Of a stretch of DNA of 64,000 nucleotides, positions 18,409 to 27,404 are shown in pieces. Each line of letters starts with the position of its first letter. The stretch's first letter is position 1. Position numbers and translations under genes: made by a program. Location: contig JBFGZS010000002.1 in assembly GCA_041586615.1 (NCBI GenBank), positions 62,001-126,000 on the forward strand. The letters are read 5' to 3'. The notes beneath the pieces were generated by a model. It searched no databases and was not told the origin of the DNA. It saw only the letters and a list, made by a program, of their open reading frames with translations. Source of the DNA: Motiliproteus sp041586615 (lineage in GTDB: Bacteria; Pseudomonadota; Gammaproteobacteria; Pseudomonadales; Balneatricaceae).

Positions 18409-18455
18409 AAAAACAATGTTTATCAAAAACAATGTTTATCAAAAAAATGTTTATC
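18409..18455. repeat. three tandem 15-16-base units with PsrA/FadR-like operator core
   Basis: Two exact copies of AAAAACAATGTTTATC are followed by a third lacking the C. The first two copies contain AAAC-AAT-GTTT, an inverted repeat that resembles the core of the Pseudomonas PsrA operator (G/C AAAC N2-4 GTTT G/C), although the flanking G/C are absent. PsrA controls fadBA in Pseudomonas, and this array lies about 250 bases upstream of fadB, so an operator array for a fatty-acid-responsive repressor is a reasonable inference. Confidence 0.5.
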
Positions 18456-18552
18456 AAAATCAACAGCTTTCAGTCTTTGCCAAGACAGATACTGCCCGTC
18501 ACATCACGCACCTTTTCTGACAATAACGCTCAGCTAATCATCACACCGTGTA

Positions 18553-18582
18553 TCAGTAACCTGCTATTCAGTAACCTGCTAT
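18553..18582. repeat. exact 15-base tandem duplication
   Basis: TCAGTAACCTGCTAT occurs twice without interruption. It lies in the divergent intergenic region, about 225 bases upstream of the first lipoprotein gene. No function is evident; replication slippage is the simplest explanation. Confidence 0.75.
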
Positions 18583-18808
18583 ATAGTCCAGAACCAGGTG
18601 GTACAACAACATTGAATTGTCTGAAGGCGAAATTAAAACGCGTTATAAACTTATCGAGAACGGGCTTATTAGCGAACACCGCCATAGCCTTTCAATCTGT
18701 AAACCCTGACAGTATTTAGTGCTATCCCCGGCATAGATAACATGATCGCGCAGAGTAAAAAAAACACCTAAACTCCCCTTAGAGGTTGCTATCAAAGGAG
18801 AGACTCTC

Positions 18809-19378
18809 ATGCGCCACTGTTTTCCATCACCGCAATTACTTAAGTTACTATGTACCCTGGTCTGCATTTCCATGCTCGGCGGCTGCGCCTCGCAGCGAGC
18901 ACTGGAAAGCGACCTGGGTCTTTCAGATGCGCCAGACTGGGTGAATATGGGCACCCAAGCGGTCGACAATGAAAACGGCCGGCTACTTCAGGGCGTCGGG
19001 ATGGCCGATGCGATGAACAATACGTCCTTACAGCGCAGCACGGCCGATAACCGGGCCAGGGCTGAGATAGCCCGCATCCTGTCGCTCTATGTCGATAATA
19101 CCCTTAAGGACTACAGCAGTAATAGCGCGGAGAGTAGCCGTGAAAGTGTAGAACAGTCCCTTACCAGCTCTACCCGTACCGCATTAACCGGTGCCCGGAT
19201 TATCGCACGCTGGCTAGACCCCGAAACGGGCACGCTGTACGCGTTTGCAGAACTGGACATGCAACAGGTCGAGGCGCTATTGTCGACGTCATCGGCTCTC
19301 TCCTCAGAATTAAAAACGTACCTTTCCTCCCAAGCCAACGATTCATTTCAACTACTCATTAAGGAAACTCAACCATGA
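18809..19378 (+). CDS. LPP20-family lipoprotein
   Basis: The 189-aa protein has a type II signal with lipobox MLGGC (Cys26), so the mature protein is lipid-anchored in the cell envelope. The body includes the LPP20-type segment in which APDWVN is followed by a GVGMAD/ARAEIARIL region (about residues 40-95) and a C-terminal YAFAELD strand. It has an AAGGAGAG ribosome site and is first in a four-gene lipoprotein operon; its stop overlaps the next ATG by four bases. Function is not known; the shared operon with an LpoB-like protein points to envelope or peptidoglycan work. Confidence 0.8.
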   Translation: MRHCFPSPQLLKLLCTLVCISMLGGCASQRALESDLGLSDAPDWVNMGTQAVDNENGRLLQGVGMADAMNNTSLQRSTADNRARAEIARILSLYVDNTLKDYSSNSAESSRESVEQSLTSSTRTALTGARIIARWLDPETGTLYAFAELDMQQVEALLSTSSALSSELKTYLSSQANDSFQLLIKETQP

Positions 19379-19965
19379 TACGCTGGTTATCACTGCTGCT
19401 TCTGTCCACCATGCTTGCCGGCTGCGGTACGCAGGTCACCCGACTCAACCCGGAAGAGACCCTCGACCTCAGCGGAAGCTGGAATGACAGCGACTCGCGC
19501 CTCGTCGCGCAAGAGATGATTCGTGATGCCTTGTCTCATCCCTGGATCTCTCAATTCGAAACACGCACGGGACATTCGCCAACGGTCCTGATCGGTACTG
19601 TACGCAACCTCAGCCACGAGCATATCAACATCAATACCTTTGTTAATGATATGGAACGTGCGCTGATCAATTCCGGACGCGTTATATTCGTAGCCTCAAG
19701 CCAGGAACGCGGCGAAATCCGCGCCGAGCGGATCGATCAGGACCTCAACGCAACGGAAAGCACGCGTAAAGCGGCGGGCAATGAACTCGGCGCCGATTTC
19801 ATGCTGCAAGGACAGATCAACACCATCATCGACGTGGCCTCCCGAGATCAGGTCCGATATTACCAGGTCGATCTAACGCTCATTAGCTTGGTCGACAACC
19901 GGAAGATGTGGATCGGCCAAAAAAAGATCAAAAAATTGGTCGAGAACAGCAAGCTACGCTACTGA
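19375..19965 (+). CDS. lpoB: LpoB-like penicillin-binding protein activator lipoprotein
   Basis: The 196-aa outer-membrane lipoprotein has lipobox MLAGC (Cys17). Typical LpoB sequence follows: DLSGSWNDSDSRLVAQEM near the N terminus, GTVRNLSHEHININTF in the middle, and GADFMLQGQINTI near residue 145. In E. coli LpoB reaches through the peptidoglycan to activate PBP1b. This protein has only a short linker after the lipidated Cys, as in many non-enteric homologues, so the partner synthase could differ. It overlaps the preceding lipoprotein gene by four bases. Confidence 0.85.
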   Translation: MIRWLSLLLLSTMLAGCGTQVTRLNPEETLDLSGSWNDSDSRLVAQEMIRDALSHPWISQFETRTGHSPTVLIGTVRNLSHEHININTFVNDMERALINSGRVIFVASSQERGEIRAERIDQDLNATESTRKAAGNELGADFMLQGQINTIIDVASRDQVRYYQVDLTLISLVDNRKMWIGQKKIKKLVENSKLRY

Positions 19966-19976
19966 GACTGACCTGA

Positions 19977-21251
19977 ATGACGCCAGTCAACAGCTTGCGA
20001 ATCGCCGCCAGTTTCTTGTTGCTGATGTTGTTGCACGGCTGTGCCCTGCAGCAACATCAGCTAACCGGCATGGGCCGCTACCTCGACAGTCACTCGTTGA
20101 ATGAGACCTTATTAAAGCTTGACGCGCTGAAACCGGAACCGCGCGACAGGCCGCTGTACCAACTAAATCGCGGCGTAATACACCACCTGCTGGGTAACTA
20201 TCAACAGAGCAATCGCGATTTTGAGGCCGCTAAAGCCTTGCTGGGAAAGGCGCAGGCAATCAGCGTGACAGAAAGCATTACGTCCACCACGATTAACGAG
20301 ACCTTTAATGATTACAGTGCAACGCCTAGCGAGCGCGTGCTGTTACATGTCGTTATGGCACTGAACTATCTCGCCCAGAAAGATCTGAGCAGCGCCCGCG
20401 TGGAAGCGTTGCAGGCGGATATCCTGATGCGTGAGATCCCTGAGGAAAACGCGCAATTAGCCAGCGCCCGCTTTATTGCCGGCTTGATTTTTGAACTCAA
20501 TGGCGAATGGTCAGACGCCATGATTAGCTACCGGAAAGCGGAAGAGATCCTGACCCGTAGACACATGCCACTGCCGGCCTCCCTGCAACAGCGCCTGCTC
20601 ATCAGCACTCGACAGTTAGGTCTGGAAAATGAACACCAACAATACCTGTCACGATTCGGTTTAGCGTCAGGATCAGGATCAGAGCAGCCGCATACCGGTG
20701 AAGTGCTTATTCTGTTTTTGAATGGTAAGGTCCCTTCCAAGCACCAGCGCATGATCAGTATTTATGTCCCCGCGCTTGAGCACCATGTCACCATCGCCCA
20801 ACCTTACTATCCGCCTCGGCAAGCGAGAAATAACGCCACCGCGCTCCATCTGGGTTCGGCATCCGTGTCCCTCGAGCTGCTGGAGGATATCGACCATCTC
20901 GCCCGGGAAGCCCTCGAGGCCGGGAGCAGCAAACGCCTGGCCCTGACACTGGCGCGGGCGACGTCCAAACACAAGATGATCAAGCAAACCCGGCAAAAAG
21001 ACCCTTTACTCGCCTTGCTCACCGACTTGGCGGCGATTGTGACCGAAGTCGCTGACACCCGCAGCTGGAACCTGCTTCCGGCGTCCATCCATATCGGGTC
21101 TGTACGACTGCCCGAAGGCACCTACCCGCAACGCAGCCCCAGTAGTTTGCCGCAATCGATGGTCTCACCGGAACTACAGGTCAAAGCCGGAAAGACACAA
21201 CTTCTGATCACCAACAGTTATAACCAATCGACATCTCTGGCGTATTATTAA
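19977..21251 (+). CDS. COG3014-type lipoprotein with TPR-like repeats
   Basis: The 424-aa protein has lipobox LLHGC (Cys22). The first half is helical with TPR-like periodicity (YQLNRGVIHHLLGNYQQSNR and ERVLLHVVMALNYLAQKDLS), followed by a beta-rich C-terminal half. This pairing with LPP20 and LpoB proteins is the COG3014 arrangement seen in many marine gammaproteobacteria. Role is unproven; TPRs suggest a scaffold for the neighbouring lipoproteins. It begins 11 bases after the LpoB-like gene. Confidence 0.8.
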   Translation: MTPVNSLRIAASFLLLMLLHGCALQQHQLTGMGRYLDSHSLNETLLKLDALKPEPRDRPLYQLNRGVIHHLLGNYQQSNRDFEAAKALLGKAQAISVTESITSTTINETFNDYSATPSERVLLHVVMALNYLAQKDLSSARVEALQADILMREIPEENAQLASARFIAGLIFELNGEWSDAMISYRKAEEILTRRHMPLPASLQQRLLISTRQLGLENEHQQYLSRFGLASGSGSEQPHTGEVLILFLNGKVPSKHQRMISIYVPALEHHVTIAQPYYPPRQARNNATALHLGSASVSLELLEDIDHLAREALEAGSSKRLALTLARATSKHKMIKQTRQKDPLLALLTDLAAIVTEVADTRSWNLLPASIHIGSVRLPEGTYPQRSPSSLPQSMVSPELQVKAGKTQLLITNSYNQSTSLAYY

Positions 21252-21271
21252 CGCCAGATAAGGAGACTGCC

Positions 21272-22273
21272 ATGTACCGCACCATCCTTCTTGGCCTGTC
21301 CATTCTTACCGGGATGACCGGGTGTGCATCACCACCGTCCTCTCCACCGCAATGGCTATCCGGTCATTCGTATGCGTACCCATCCAGTCGTTTTCTGACG
21401 GCAATCGGAGAAGCGCCCAACCGGGCCGCTGCAGAACAGCAAGCACTGGCTTCTCTGGCGAGAGTATTTGAAGTCAGTATCCGGGAGGAAAATACCGACT
21501 TTTCCCTGTTCAGTCACGCTATCGCTAGCGAGCAAACATCGAATAACGATGAACGCACCACCACGAATCGACAGATCACATCCCGGCAATTACAGACCGC
21601 TACGGCCCAGATCATTGAAGGCGCAAAACCGGTCGAATACTGGCGGGATACAGCCCTATACACGGTATTGGTCGCTCTGGATCGAGAAAAGGCCGCACAA
21701 CGGGTTCGCCAGCAGATTCTCACGCATGATCAACAGATCACGGCGCTTAGCGAGTTTGCCAATAACCGCTCGCTGAATACGGTCGTTAGGCTGAGTGCGC
21801 TGGAAGACGCAAGGCGCTTACAACAACAACGATCGCCCCTCAATCGCAATCTCAGTGTGTTGGTCGGGCAGTCCTTGCCGTCACCGCATACGATTGCCGA
21901 CCTGGAGCAACGTATCCGCCTGCAGCTTGCGCAATTAACATTCCGGATAGCCAGCCAGACCGATCTGTCAACGCCGTTAGAACATGCCATAGGCCAGTTA
22001 GGGGCACGCATCTCAACCACCGGGGAACTGGGTCTGAACGCGTTTGTCGACAGAGAGCCGATCAAAAAACAACAAGGCTGGTACTGGTTGCGCGGCGCCG
22101 TACAACTGACACTGCTCAACAGTCATAACGACGTCATCGCACAGAAGCGCTGGCCAATGAAAGTATCCGCACAGGATAACGGTATGCTTGAACAGCGCCT
22201 GCGCGACCAGGTCAATACACAGATTGCCTCTCAGCTCTACCACTTGATCACCACGGTGCAGCGGGACAAATAA
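21272..22273 (+). CDS. LPP20-domain lipoprotein, longer paralogue
   Basis: The 333-aa protein has lipobox MTGC (Cys18). Residues 25-150 show the LPP20 pattern (PPQWLSG, RFLTAIGEAPNRAAAEQQAL, then YTVLVALDREKA). A second alpha/beta region follows from about 190 to the end. It is related to the first gene of this operon, so the operon encodes two LPP20-type proteins around LpoB and COG3014. The ATG follows AAGGAGA. It is the last gene and converges on icd. Envelope role is inferred from context only. Confidence 0.78.
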   Translation: MYRTILLGLSILTGMTGCASPPSSPPQWLSGHSYAYPSSRFLTAIGEAPNRAAAEQQALASLARVFEVSIREENTDFSLFSHAIASEQTSNNDERTTTNRQITSRQLQTATAQIIEGAKPVEYWRDTALYTVLVALDREKAAQRVRQQILTHDQQITALSEFANNRSLNTVVRLSALEDARRLQQQRSPLNRNLSVLVGQSLPSPHTIADLEQRIRLQLAQLTFRIASQTDLSTPLEHAIGQLGARISTTGELGLNAFVDREPIKKQQGWYWLRGAVQLTLLNSHNDVIAQKRWPMKVSAQDNGMLEQRLRDQVNTQIASQLYHLITTVQRDK

Positions 22274-22456
22274 CGCCCCTTCGGTAACACGATATTAGAG
22301 GTTACCGTGGGACCCGCGTTTTACGATTAACCTGGCATCAACACCCCGATCCGTTCGGTCTTTTGATGCCGACAGGCCGGCACCCGTGGCCATCAAAGCG
22401 CAACGAGTAACCGGTGGGCGGCCCGGTACGCTTAATAATGATGGCGACCAGAAAAA

Positions 22457-23716
22457 CTAGCGCATGTTTGCAATCACGGCATCGCCAAAGCCGGAACAAG
22501 AGACCAGCGTGGCATCGTCCATCAAGCGCTCAAAGTCATAGGTAACCGTTTTCGCGTTGATAGCCCCGGAAACGCCGGTCAAAATAAGCGCCGCCGCCTC
22601 AACCCACCCCAGATGTCGCAACATCATCTCGGCCGATAAGATGATGGAACCGGGATTGACCTTATCCAGCCCGGCATATTTGGGTGCCGTGCCGTGCGTA
22701 GCCTCGAAAATGGCTATTTTATCGCTTAAATTAGCTCCTGGCGCGATGCCGATACCTCCCACTTCCGCCGCCAATGCGTCGGACAGATAATCGCCATTAA
22801 GGTTAAGCGTGGCGATCACGTCATACTCCGCCGGACGTAATAATATCTGTTGTAACATGGCGTCGGCGATGACATCTTTAATGACGATATCCTTACCCGT
22901 TTTTGGGTTTTTTATCACGCACCAGGGGCCGTCATCCATTAATTCAGCACCAAACTCCTGCATCGCCACCTCGTAACCCCAGTCTTTAAAGGCCCCCTCG
23001 GTGTATTTCATGATATTGCCTTTGTGCACCAACGTCATGGATGAACGGTCGTTGTCGATGGCGTACTGGATCGCCTTGCGCACCAATCGCTTGGTACCTT
23101 GCTCGGATACCGGCTTAATGCCGATACCACAGCCCTCATCAAAACGAATCTTGGTGACCCCCATCTCCTCTTTAAGGAAAGTAATCACCTTGCTGGCCTC
23201 GGCACTGCCCGCTTTCCATTCAATGCCCGCATAAATATCTTCCGAGTTTTCCCGAAAAATAACCATGTCAACGTCTTGGGGATTTTTCACCGGGCTAGGC
23301 ACACCGCTAAACCACTGCACCGGGCGCTGACAAACATACAGGTCCAGCTCTTGGCGCAGCGCAACATTCAGTGAACGAATACCGCCACCCACCGGCGTGG
23401 TTAACGGCCCTTTTATGCCCACGACAAACTCCTTGAAGGCATTGAGGGTTTCTTCCGGCATCCAGGTGTCAGGATCGTAAATCTGGGTCGCTTTTTCTCC
23501 GGCGTACACTTCCATCCAGGCGATCTGACGACGCGTTCCATAGGCAAGATTTACCGCCGCATCGACGACTCTGATCATCACAGGCGTGACGTCCATTCCA
23601 ATGCCATCACCCTCGATAAAGGGGATTATGGGTCGGTCGGGTACGTGTAAAACACCATCAGCCTTGACGGTAATGCGCTCACCCACCGTAGGTACCTTGA
23701 TATTCTGATAACTCAT
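22457..23716 (-). CDS. icd: isocitrate dehydrogenase, NADP-dependent, homodimeric type
   Basis: The 419-aa enzyme oxidatively decarboxylates isocitrate to 2-oxoglutarate in the TCA cycle. It matches E. coli Icd in length (416) and layout: substrate-loop region with IRSLNVALRQELDLYVC and the phosphorylatable-Ser segment nearby, IPFIEGDGIGMDV at the start, and FEATHGTAPKYAGLDKVNPG with the conserved Lys/Tyr cofactor-specificity region toward the C terminus. The ATG follows GGAG. A second, unrelated isocitrate dehydrogenase (monomeric type) is encoded 13 kb away. Confidence 0.95.
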   Translation of the reverse strand: MSYQNIKVPTVGERITVKADGVLHVPDRPIIPFIEGDGIGMDVTPVMIRVVDAAVNLAYGTRRQIAWMEVYAGEKATQIYDPDTWMPEETLNAFKEFVVGIKGPLTTPVGGGIRSLNVALRQELDLYVCQRPVQWFSGVPSPVKNPQDVDMVIFRENSEDIYAGIEWKAGSAEASKVITFLKEEMGVTKIRFDEGCGIGIKPVSEQGTKRLVRKAIQYAIDNDRSSMTLVHKGNIMKYTEGAFKDWGYEVAMQEFGAELMDDGPWCVIKNPKTGKDIVIKDVIADAMLQQILLRPAEYDVIATLNLNGDYLSDALAAEVGGIGIAPGANLSDKIAIFEATHGTAPKYAGLDKVNPGSIILSAEMMLRHLGWVEAAALILTGVSGAINAKTVTYDFERLMDDATLVSCSGFGDAVIANMR

Positions 23717-24249
23717 GTTTTACTCCGCTCTTACGTATTATTGTTATTGCGTTATGTGCATGCCGGCACCCGTTTCCTCGCTGTCTGTCGGACTTTACCG
23801 GGCGTAACGAGGGTAAACCGACTGGCGGCTAGCATCAGTTTAGGACTATATAGCGCATTTAGCCGACAGCACATTGACTTCTCTCACTGCAAGTCCATTT
23901 TCTCATTCCAAGTCCTGCGATACCTTTCGGCCGCAATTCGAGCAGGCTTGTATCGCTTGCCCCTTAAACCAGGCCCCCTGCTTTGAACGCTCATCACAGG
24001 GGCAGGCCTGCCAACCCCCACTTCTAGTTAATGCCCTATTTACAGCCTTTATCGCGCGTCATTGTTGTGCGCTCGCACCAAAACAACACTCACAAGCAAT
24101 AAAAAAATACATACAAAATGATATATATTATTGTTTTATATAAGGAAAAAGCAACTGGCTCGCTCATTGCATTAGCTGTATTAAAGAGGACGCACTACCC
24201 CCCCATAAAAATCTACGACGATCTGACCTATTCAAACAAGGAGCGCGCA
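23717..24249. other. intergenic region between icd and urtA
   Basis: This is a 533-base divergent region that becomes strongly AT-rich near 24110-24150. It contains the sigma-54-like promoter at 24156-24172. An 89-codon Cys-containing frame at 23874-24143 has no ribosome site and no recognisable family, so I do not call it. Confidence 0.65.
24156..24172 (+). promoter_or_regulatory. candidate sigma-54 promoter for urtABCDE
   Basis: TGGCTCG-CTCA-TTGCAT matches the sigma-54 consensus TGGCACG-N4-TTGCA at nearly every base, with GG and GC separated by exactly ten bases. It lies 78 bases upstream of the urtA start. Urea uptake genes are commonly under Ntr control, which supports the call. Confidence 0.6.
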
Positions 24250-25551
24250 ATGAGCATCGCGAAGCAAACGTTTAAAAAATCCTTACTGGCCCTAAGCACC
24301 GGTGTAGCACTATCAGCCTCGGCACTGACACTCGCCGCCGACGACAGCATCAAGGTCGGCGTACTGCATTCATTGTCCGGCACCATGGCGATCAGTGAAA
24401 CGACGCTCAAAGAAACAATGGAAATGTTAATCGCCGAGCAAAACAGCAACGGCGGCCTGCTGGGTAAGCAGCTCGAAGCCGTTGTTGTTGACCCTGCCTC
24501 CAACTGGCCGCTGTTCGCCGAGAAGGCGCGTGAGCTGATCGAAAAGGAAAAGGTCGCTGCGATCTTCGGCGCCTGGACCTCGGTGTCACGCAAGTCGGTA
24601 CTGCCGGTGGTTGAAGAGCTCAACAGCATCATGTTCTACCCGGTGCAATACGAAGGTGAAGAGTCGTCCAAGAACGTCTTTTACACCGGCGCGGCGCCCA
24701 ACCAGCAGGCGATTCCTGCCGTTGATTACCTGATGAACGAGTTGGAGGTGAAGCGCTGGGTACTGGCCGGTACCGATTACGTCTACCCGCGCACCACCAA
24801 CAAGATTCTGGAATCGTATCTGAAGATGAAGGGCGTGGCGGCCGAGGACATCATGGTCAACTACACGCCGTTCGGTCATTCCGATTGGCAGAGCATCGTT
24901 GCCGACGTGAAGAAGTTCGGTTCGACGGGTAAGAAGACTGCCGTCGTTTCGACCATCAACGGCGATGCCAACGTACCGTTCTACAAAGAGCTGGGTAATC
25001 AGGGTATCTCGTCCGAAGATATCCCCGTGGTGGCCTTCTCGGTCGGCGAAGAGGAGCTATCCGGGATCGATACCAAGCCCCTGGTCGGCCATCTGGCGGC
25101 CTGGAACTACTTCATGAGCGTCGATAGCGCGGCCAACGACGCGTTCATCAGCGCGTGGCACGCGTATATCGGCAACGACAAGCGGGTGACCAATGACCCG
25201 ATGGAAGCGCACTACATCGGTTTCAAGATGTGGATTGAAGCGGTTAAAAAAGCCGGCACTACCGACCCGGCGGCGGTCCAGGATGCCATCATCGGCGTCA
25301 GCGTACCCAACCTGACCGGCGGTTACGCCACCATGGCACCGAACCACCACATCACTAAGCCGGTTCTGATCGGCGAGATCCAGGACGACGGCCAGTTTGA
25401 AGTGGTCTGGGAAACGTCTGGCACGGTGCTGGGGGACGCCTGGTCCGACTTCCTACCCGGATCGAAAGATCTGATCTCCGACTGGCGGGCACCGCTGTCT
25501 TGCGGCAACTACAACGTCAAGACCGCCAAGTGCTCGGGTCAGGACCTCTAA
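24250..25551 (+). CDS. urtA: urea ABC transporter substrate-binding protein
   Basis: The 433-aa periplasmic protein binds urea and delivers it to UrtBC. A Sec signal peptide ends near LTLAADDS (about residue 31), followed by the branched-chain-amino-acid-type binding fold with the UrtA hallmarks IKVGVLHSLSGTMAISE and NIMFYPVQYEGEE-like sequence (here SIMFYPVQYEGEESS). The ATG follows AAGGAG; the in-frame extension upstream has no coding character. First gene of the urt operon. A strong hairpin lies between it and urtB. Confidence 0.95.
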   Translation: MSIAKQTFKKSLLALSTGVALSASALTLAADDSIKVGVLHSLSGTMAISETTLKETMEMLIAEQNSNGGLLGKQLEAVVVDPASNWPLFAEKARELIEKEKVAAIFGAWTSVSRKSVLPVVEELNSIMFYPVQYEGEESSKNVFYTGAAPNQQAIPAVDYLMNELEVKRWVLAGTDYVYPRTTNKILESYLKMKGVAAEDIMVNYTPFGHSDWQSIVADVKKFGSTGKKTAVVSTINGDANVPFYKELGNQGISSEDIPVVAFSVGEEELSGIDTKPLVGHLAAWNYFMSVDSAANDAFISAWHAYIGNDKRVTNDPMEAHYIGFKMWIEAVKKAGTTDPAAVQDAIIGVSVPNLTGGYATMAPNHHITKPVLIGEIQDDGQFEVVWETSGTVLGDAWSDFLPGSKDLISDWRAPLSCGNYNVKTAKCSGQDL

Positions 25552-25567
25552 CGGCGGCACTAAAACC

Positions 25568-25618
25568 GGTTCCAACCACTTTCTTCCATACTGTACCCGC
25601 AGCGCGGTGGTCGGAACC
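25568..25618 (+). other. inverted repeat between urtA and urtB
   Basis: GGTTCCAACCAC (25568-25579) pairs with GTGGTCGGAACC (25607-25618) at eleven of twelve positions across a 27-base loop. No T-run follows, so it is not a typical terminator. Such hairpins after solute-binding-protein genes often protect the upstream mRNA and raise its level over the membrane subunits; that role is inferred. Confidence 0.55.
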
Positions 25619-25727
25619 TGTACGGCTTATTACACGCAAGACCAGATCGACCTAACGTTGCCCTTTGGCAGAATTAAACCCGGACTATTACGCCTGTCGA
25701 CTTCGGCAGGCAAAGGATTCTATCGCT

Positions 25728-27401
25728 ATGGCAAACTCCCGCTTGCGATGCCAGCAAGGGCCCCACCGGCCCTCTTTGGCGCTCCTGCTCAGGCATTACG
25801 GCATCGCGACGCTGGCCGTACTGCTGCTGGTAATTGTTACCCTGCTGCCGGCGCAGGCCAGTACTGCCGACGACAGCTTCGAGCAGGGGCTTGAGCTACT
25901 GGCACATAAAAGCTTCGACAAAAAGGCCAACGCTATCACCCTGCTGGCCGCGTCAAAGCACGCGAAGTCGCTCGAGCTATTACAAGCGATGAGCCGTGGC
26001 GAACTGTACTACCGTAAAAAAGACAAACGCATCGTGCTGATCGCCAAGATTGAAAACGCTGTCCAATTGACCGATGCCATCACCGGCGAAGACCTGGGTC
26101 ATACCGGCAAACGCAAGGTCAAGAAGGTCGCGATCAACAACACCCTACGAACGCAACTCACCTGGACTATCGCCGGAATGCAGCTTGGAAACGAATCGGC
26201 GCGGGTAAGGCACGACGCGTTAGAGGCGATGCTGTCCGAAGTCGACGGTTCAACCCTGGCGCTATTGCAACAGCGCAGCGCACGGGAGACCGATACCCAG
26301 GTCAACCAGCTGCTGAGAGTCGCCATCGCATTGGCGCAGCTCGACAGCACCGACGCGTCGATCCGACTCACGGCGTTAGATCAGCTCGAGGGCAGCCTCT
26401 ACCCACCGGTGCGCAACCGGATCAACCTGCTGATCAACGCCGATCCGGACAAGACCGTCCGCAACAAAGCGACCGCCGTATTAAAAAGCATCGACGATCG
26501 CATCGGTCTATTCGGCAACCTGCAGACTCTGTTCTTCGGCGTCAGCCTCGGCTCGGTGCTGATTCTGGCGGCTATCGGTCTGGCGATCACCTTCGGCGTT
26601 ATGGGCGTGATCAACATGGCCCACGGCGAGCTGATTATGATCGGTGCCTACACCACCTACGTCATCCAGCAACTCATGCCCAATTCAATCGAGTATTCGC
26701 TGCTGGTGGCGATCCCGGCGGCATTTCTGGTTTCGGGCATCGTCGGCATCGTGATCGAGCGCGGGGTGATCCGGCATCTGTATGGCCGGCCGCTAGAGAC
26801 GCTGCTGGCGACCTTCGGCCTGAGCCTGGTGCTGCAGCAGGCGGTTCGCACGGTGTTCTCACCGCTTAACCGCCAGGTCGAAACCCCGCAGTGGATGAGC
26901 GGCGTGTGGGAGCTGAACCCGATCTTTTCGCTGACGCTGAACCGACTCTATATCATCGCCTTCTGCTTGCTGGTGTTCTTCACCTTGCACCTGATTCTCA
27001 AACGCACCCGGCTGGGGTTGCAGGTACGGGCGGTATCGCAGAATCGGCAAATGGCGCGTGCCATGGGCATCCGCTCGGAATGGGTCGACGCGATGACGTT
27101 CGGTCTGGGTTCGGGTGTCGCGGGTGTGGCGGGCGTAGCACTGAGCCAACTGACCAACGTGGGTCCCAACTTGGGGCAAGCTTATATCATCGACTCGTTC
27201 ATGGTGGTGGTGTTCGGTGGCGTCGGTAACCTGTGGGGCACGCTGGTGGCGGGTCTGTCGCTGGGGATCGCCAACAAGGTGATGGAACCCTGGGCGGGCG
27301 CGGTGCTGGCCAAGATCCTGGTATTGGTATTTATCATCCTATTCATTCAAAAACGGCCGCGTGGATTGTTCCCGCAGAAAGGCCGAGCGGCCGAGGGTTA
27401 A
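25728..27401 (+). CDS. urtB: urea ABC transporter permease UrtB
   Basis: The 557-aa inner-membrane permease of the LivH type has a signal-like first segment, an N-terminal periplasmic helical region with HEAT-like repeats (about residues 45-270) that is specific to UrtB, and then eight or so membrane spans (from FFGVSLGSVLILAAIGLAI, about 275). The motif GVMGVINMAHGELIMIGAY is the permease signature. The ATG at 25728 has AAAGGA upstream; the longer frame from 25665 is not coding-like. It forms a heterodimeric channel with UrtC, three bases downstream. Confidence 0.93.
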   Translation: MANSRLRCQQGPHRPSLALLLRHYGIATLAVLLLVIVTLLPAQASTADDSFEQGLELLAHKSFDKKANAITLLAASKHAKSLELLQAMSRGELYYRKKDKRIVLIAKIENAVQLTDAITGEDLGHTGKRKVKKVAINNTLRTQLTWTIAGMQLGNESARVRHDALEAMLSEVDGSTLALLQQRSARETDTQVNQLLRVAIALAQLDSTDASIRLTALDQLEGSLYPPVRNRINLLINADPDKTVRNKATAVLKSIDDRIGLFGNLQTLFFGVSLGSVLILAAIGLAITFGVMGVINMAHGELIMIGAYTTYVIQQLMPNSIEYSLLVAIPAAFLVSGIVGIVIERGVIRHLYGRPLETLLATFGLSLVLQQAVRTVFSPLNRQVETPQWMSGVWELNPIFSLTLNRLYIIAFCLLVFFTLHLILKRTRLGLQVRAVSQNRQMARAMGIRSEWVDAMTFGLGSGVAGVAGVALSQLTNVGPNLGQAYIIDSFMVVVFGGVGNLWGTLVAGLSLGIANKVMEPWAGAVLAKILVLVFIILFIQKRPRGLFPQKGRAAEG

Positions 27402-27404
27402 ACG

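Larger units (their letters stand above)
18160..18808. other. intergenic region between fadBA and the lipoprotein operon
   Basis: This is a 649-base divergent region that is more AT-rich than its flanks. It contains the 16-base tandem array at 18409-18455 and the 15-base exact duplication at 18553-18582, which are listed separately. No convincing coding sequence is visible: the short frames here have no family resemblance and no ribosome site. Confidence 0.7.

Noticed and set aside
18409..18582. Repeats considered as a CRISPR array
   Set aside because: The units are 15-16 bases, directly adjacent, with no spacers, and no cas genes are present.
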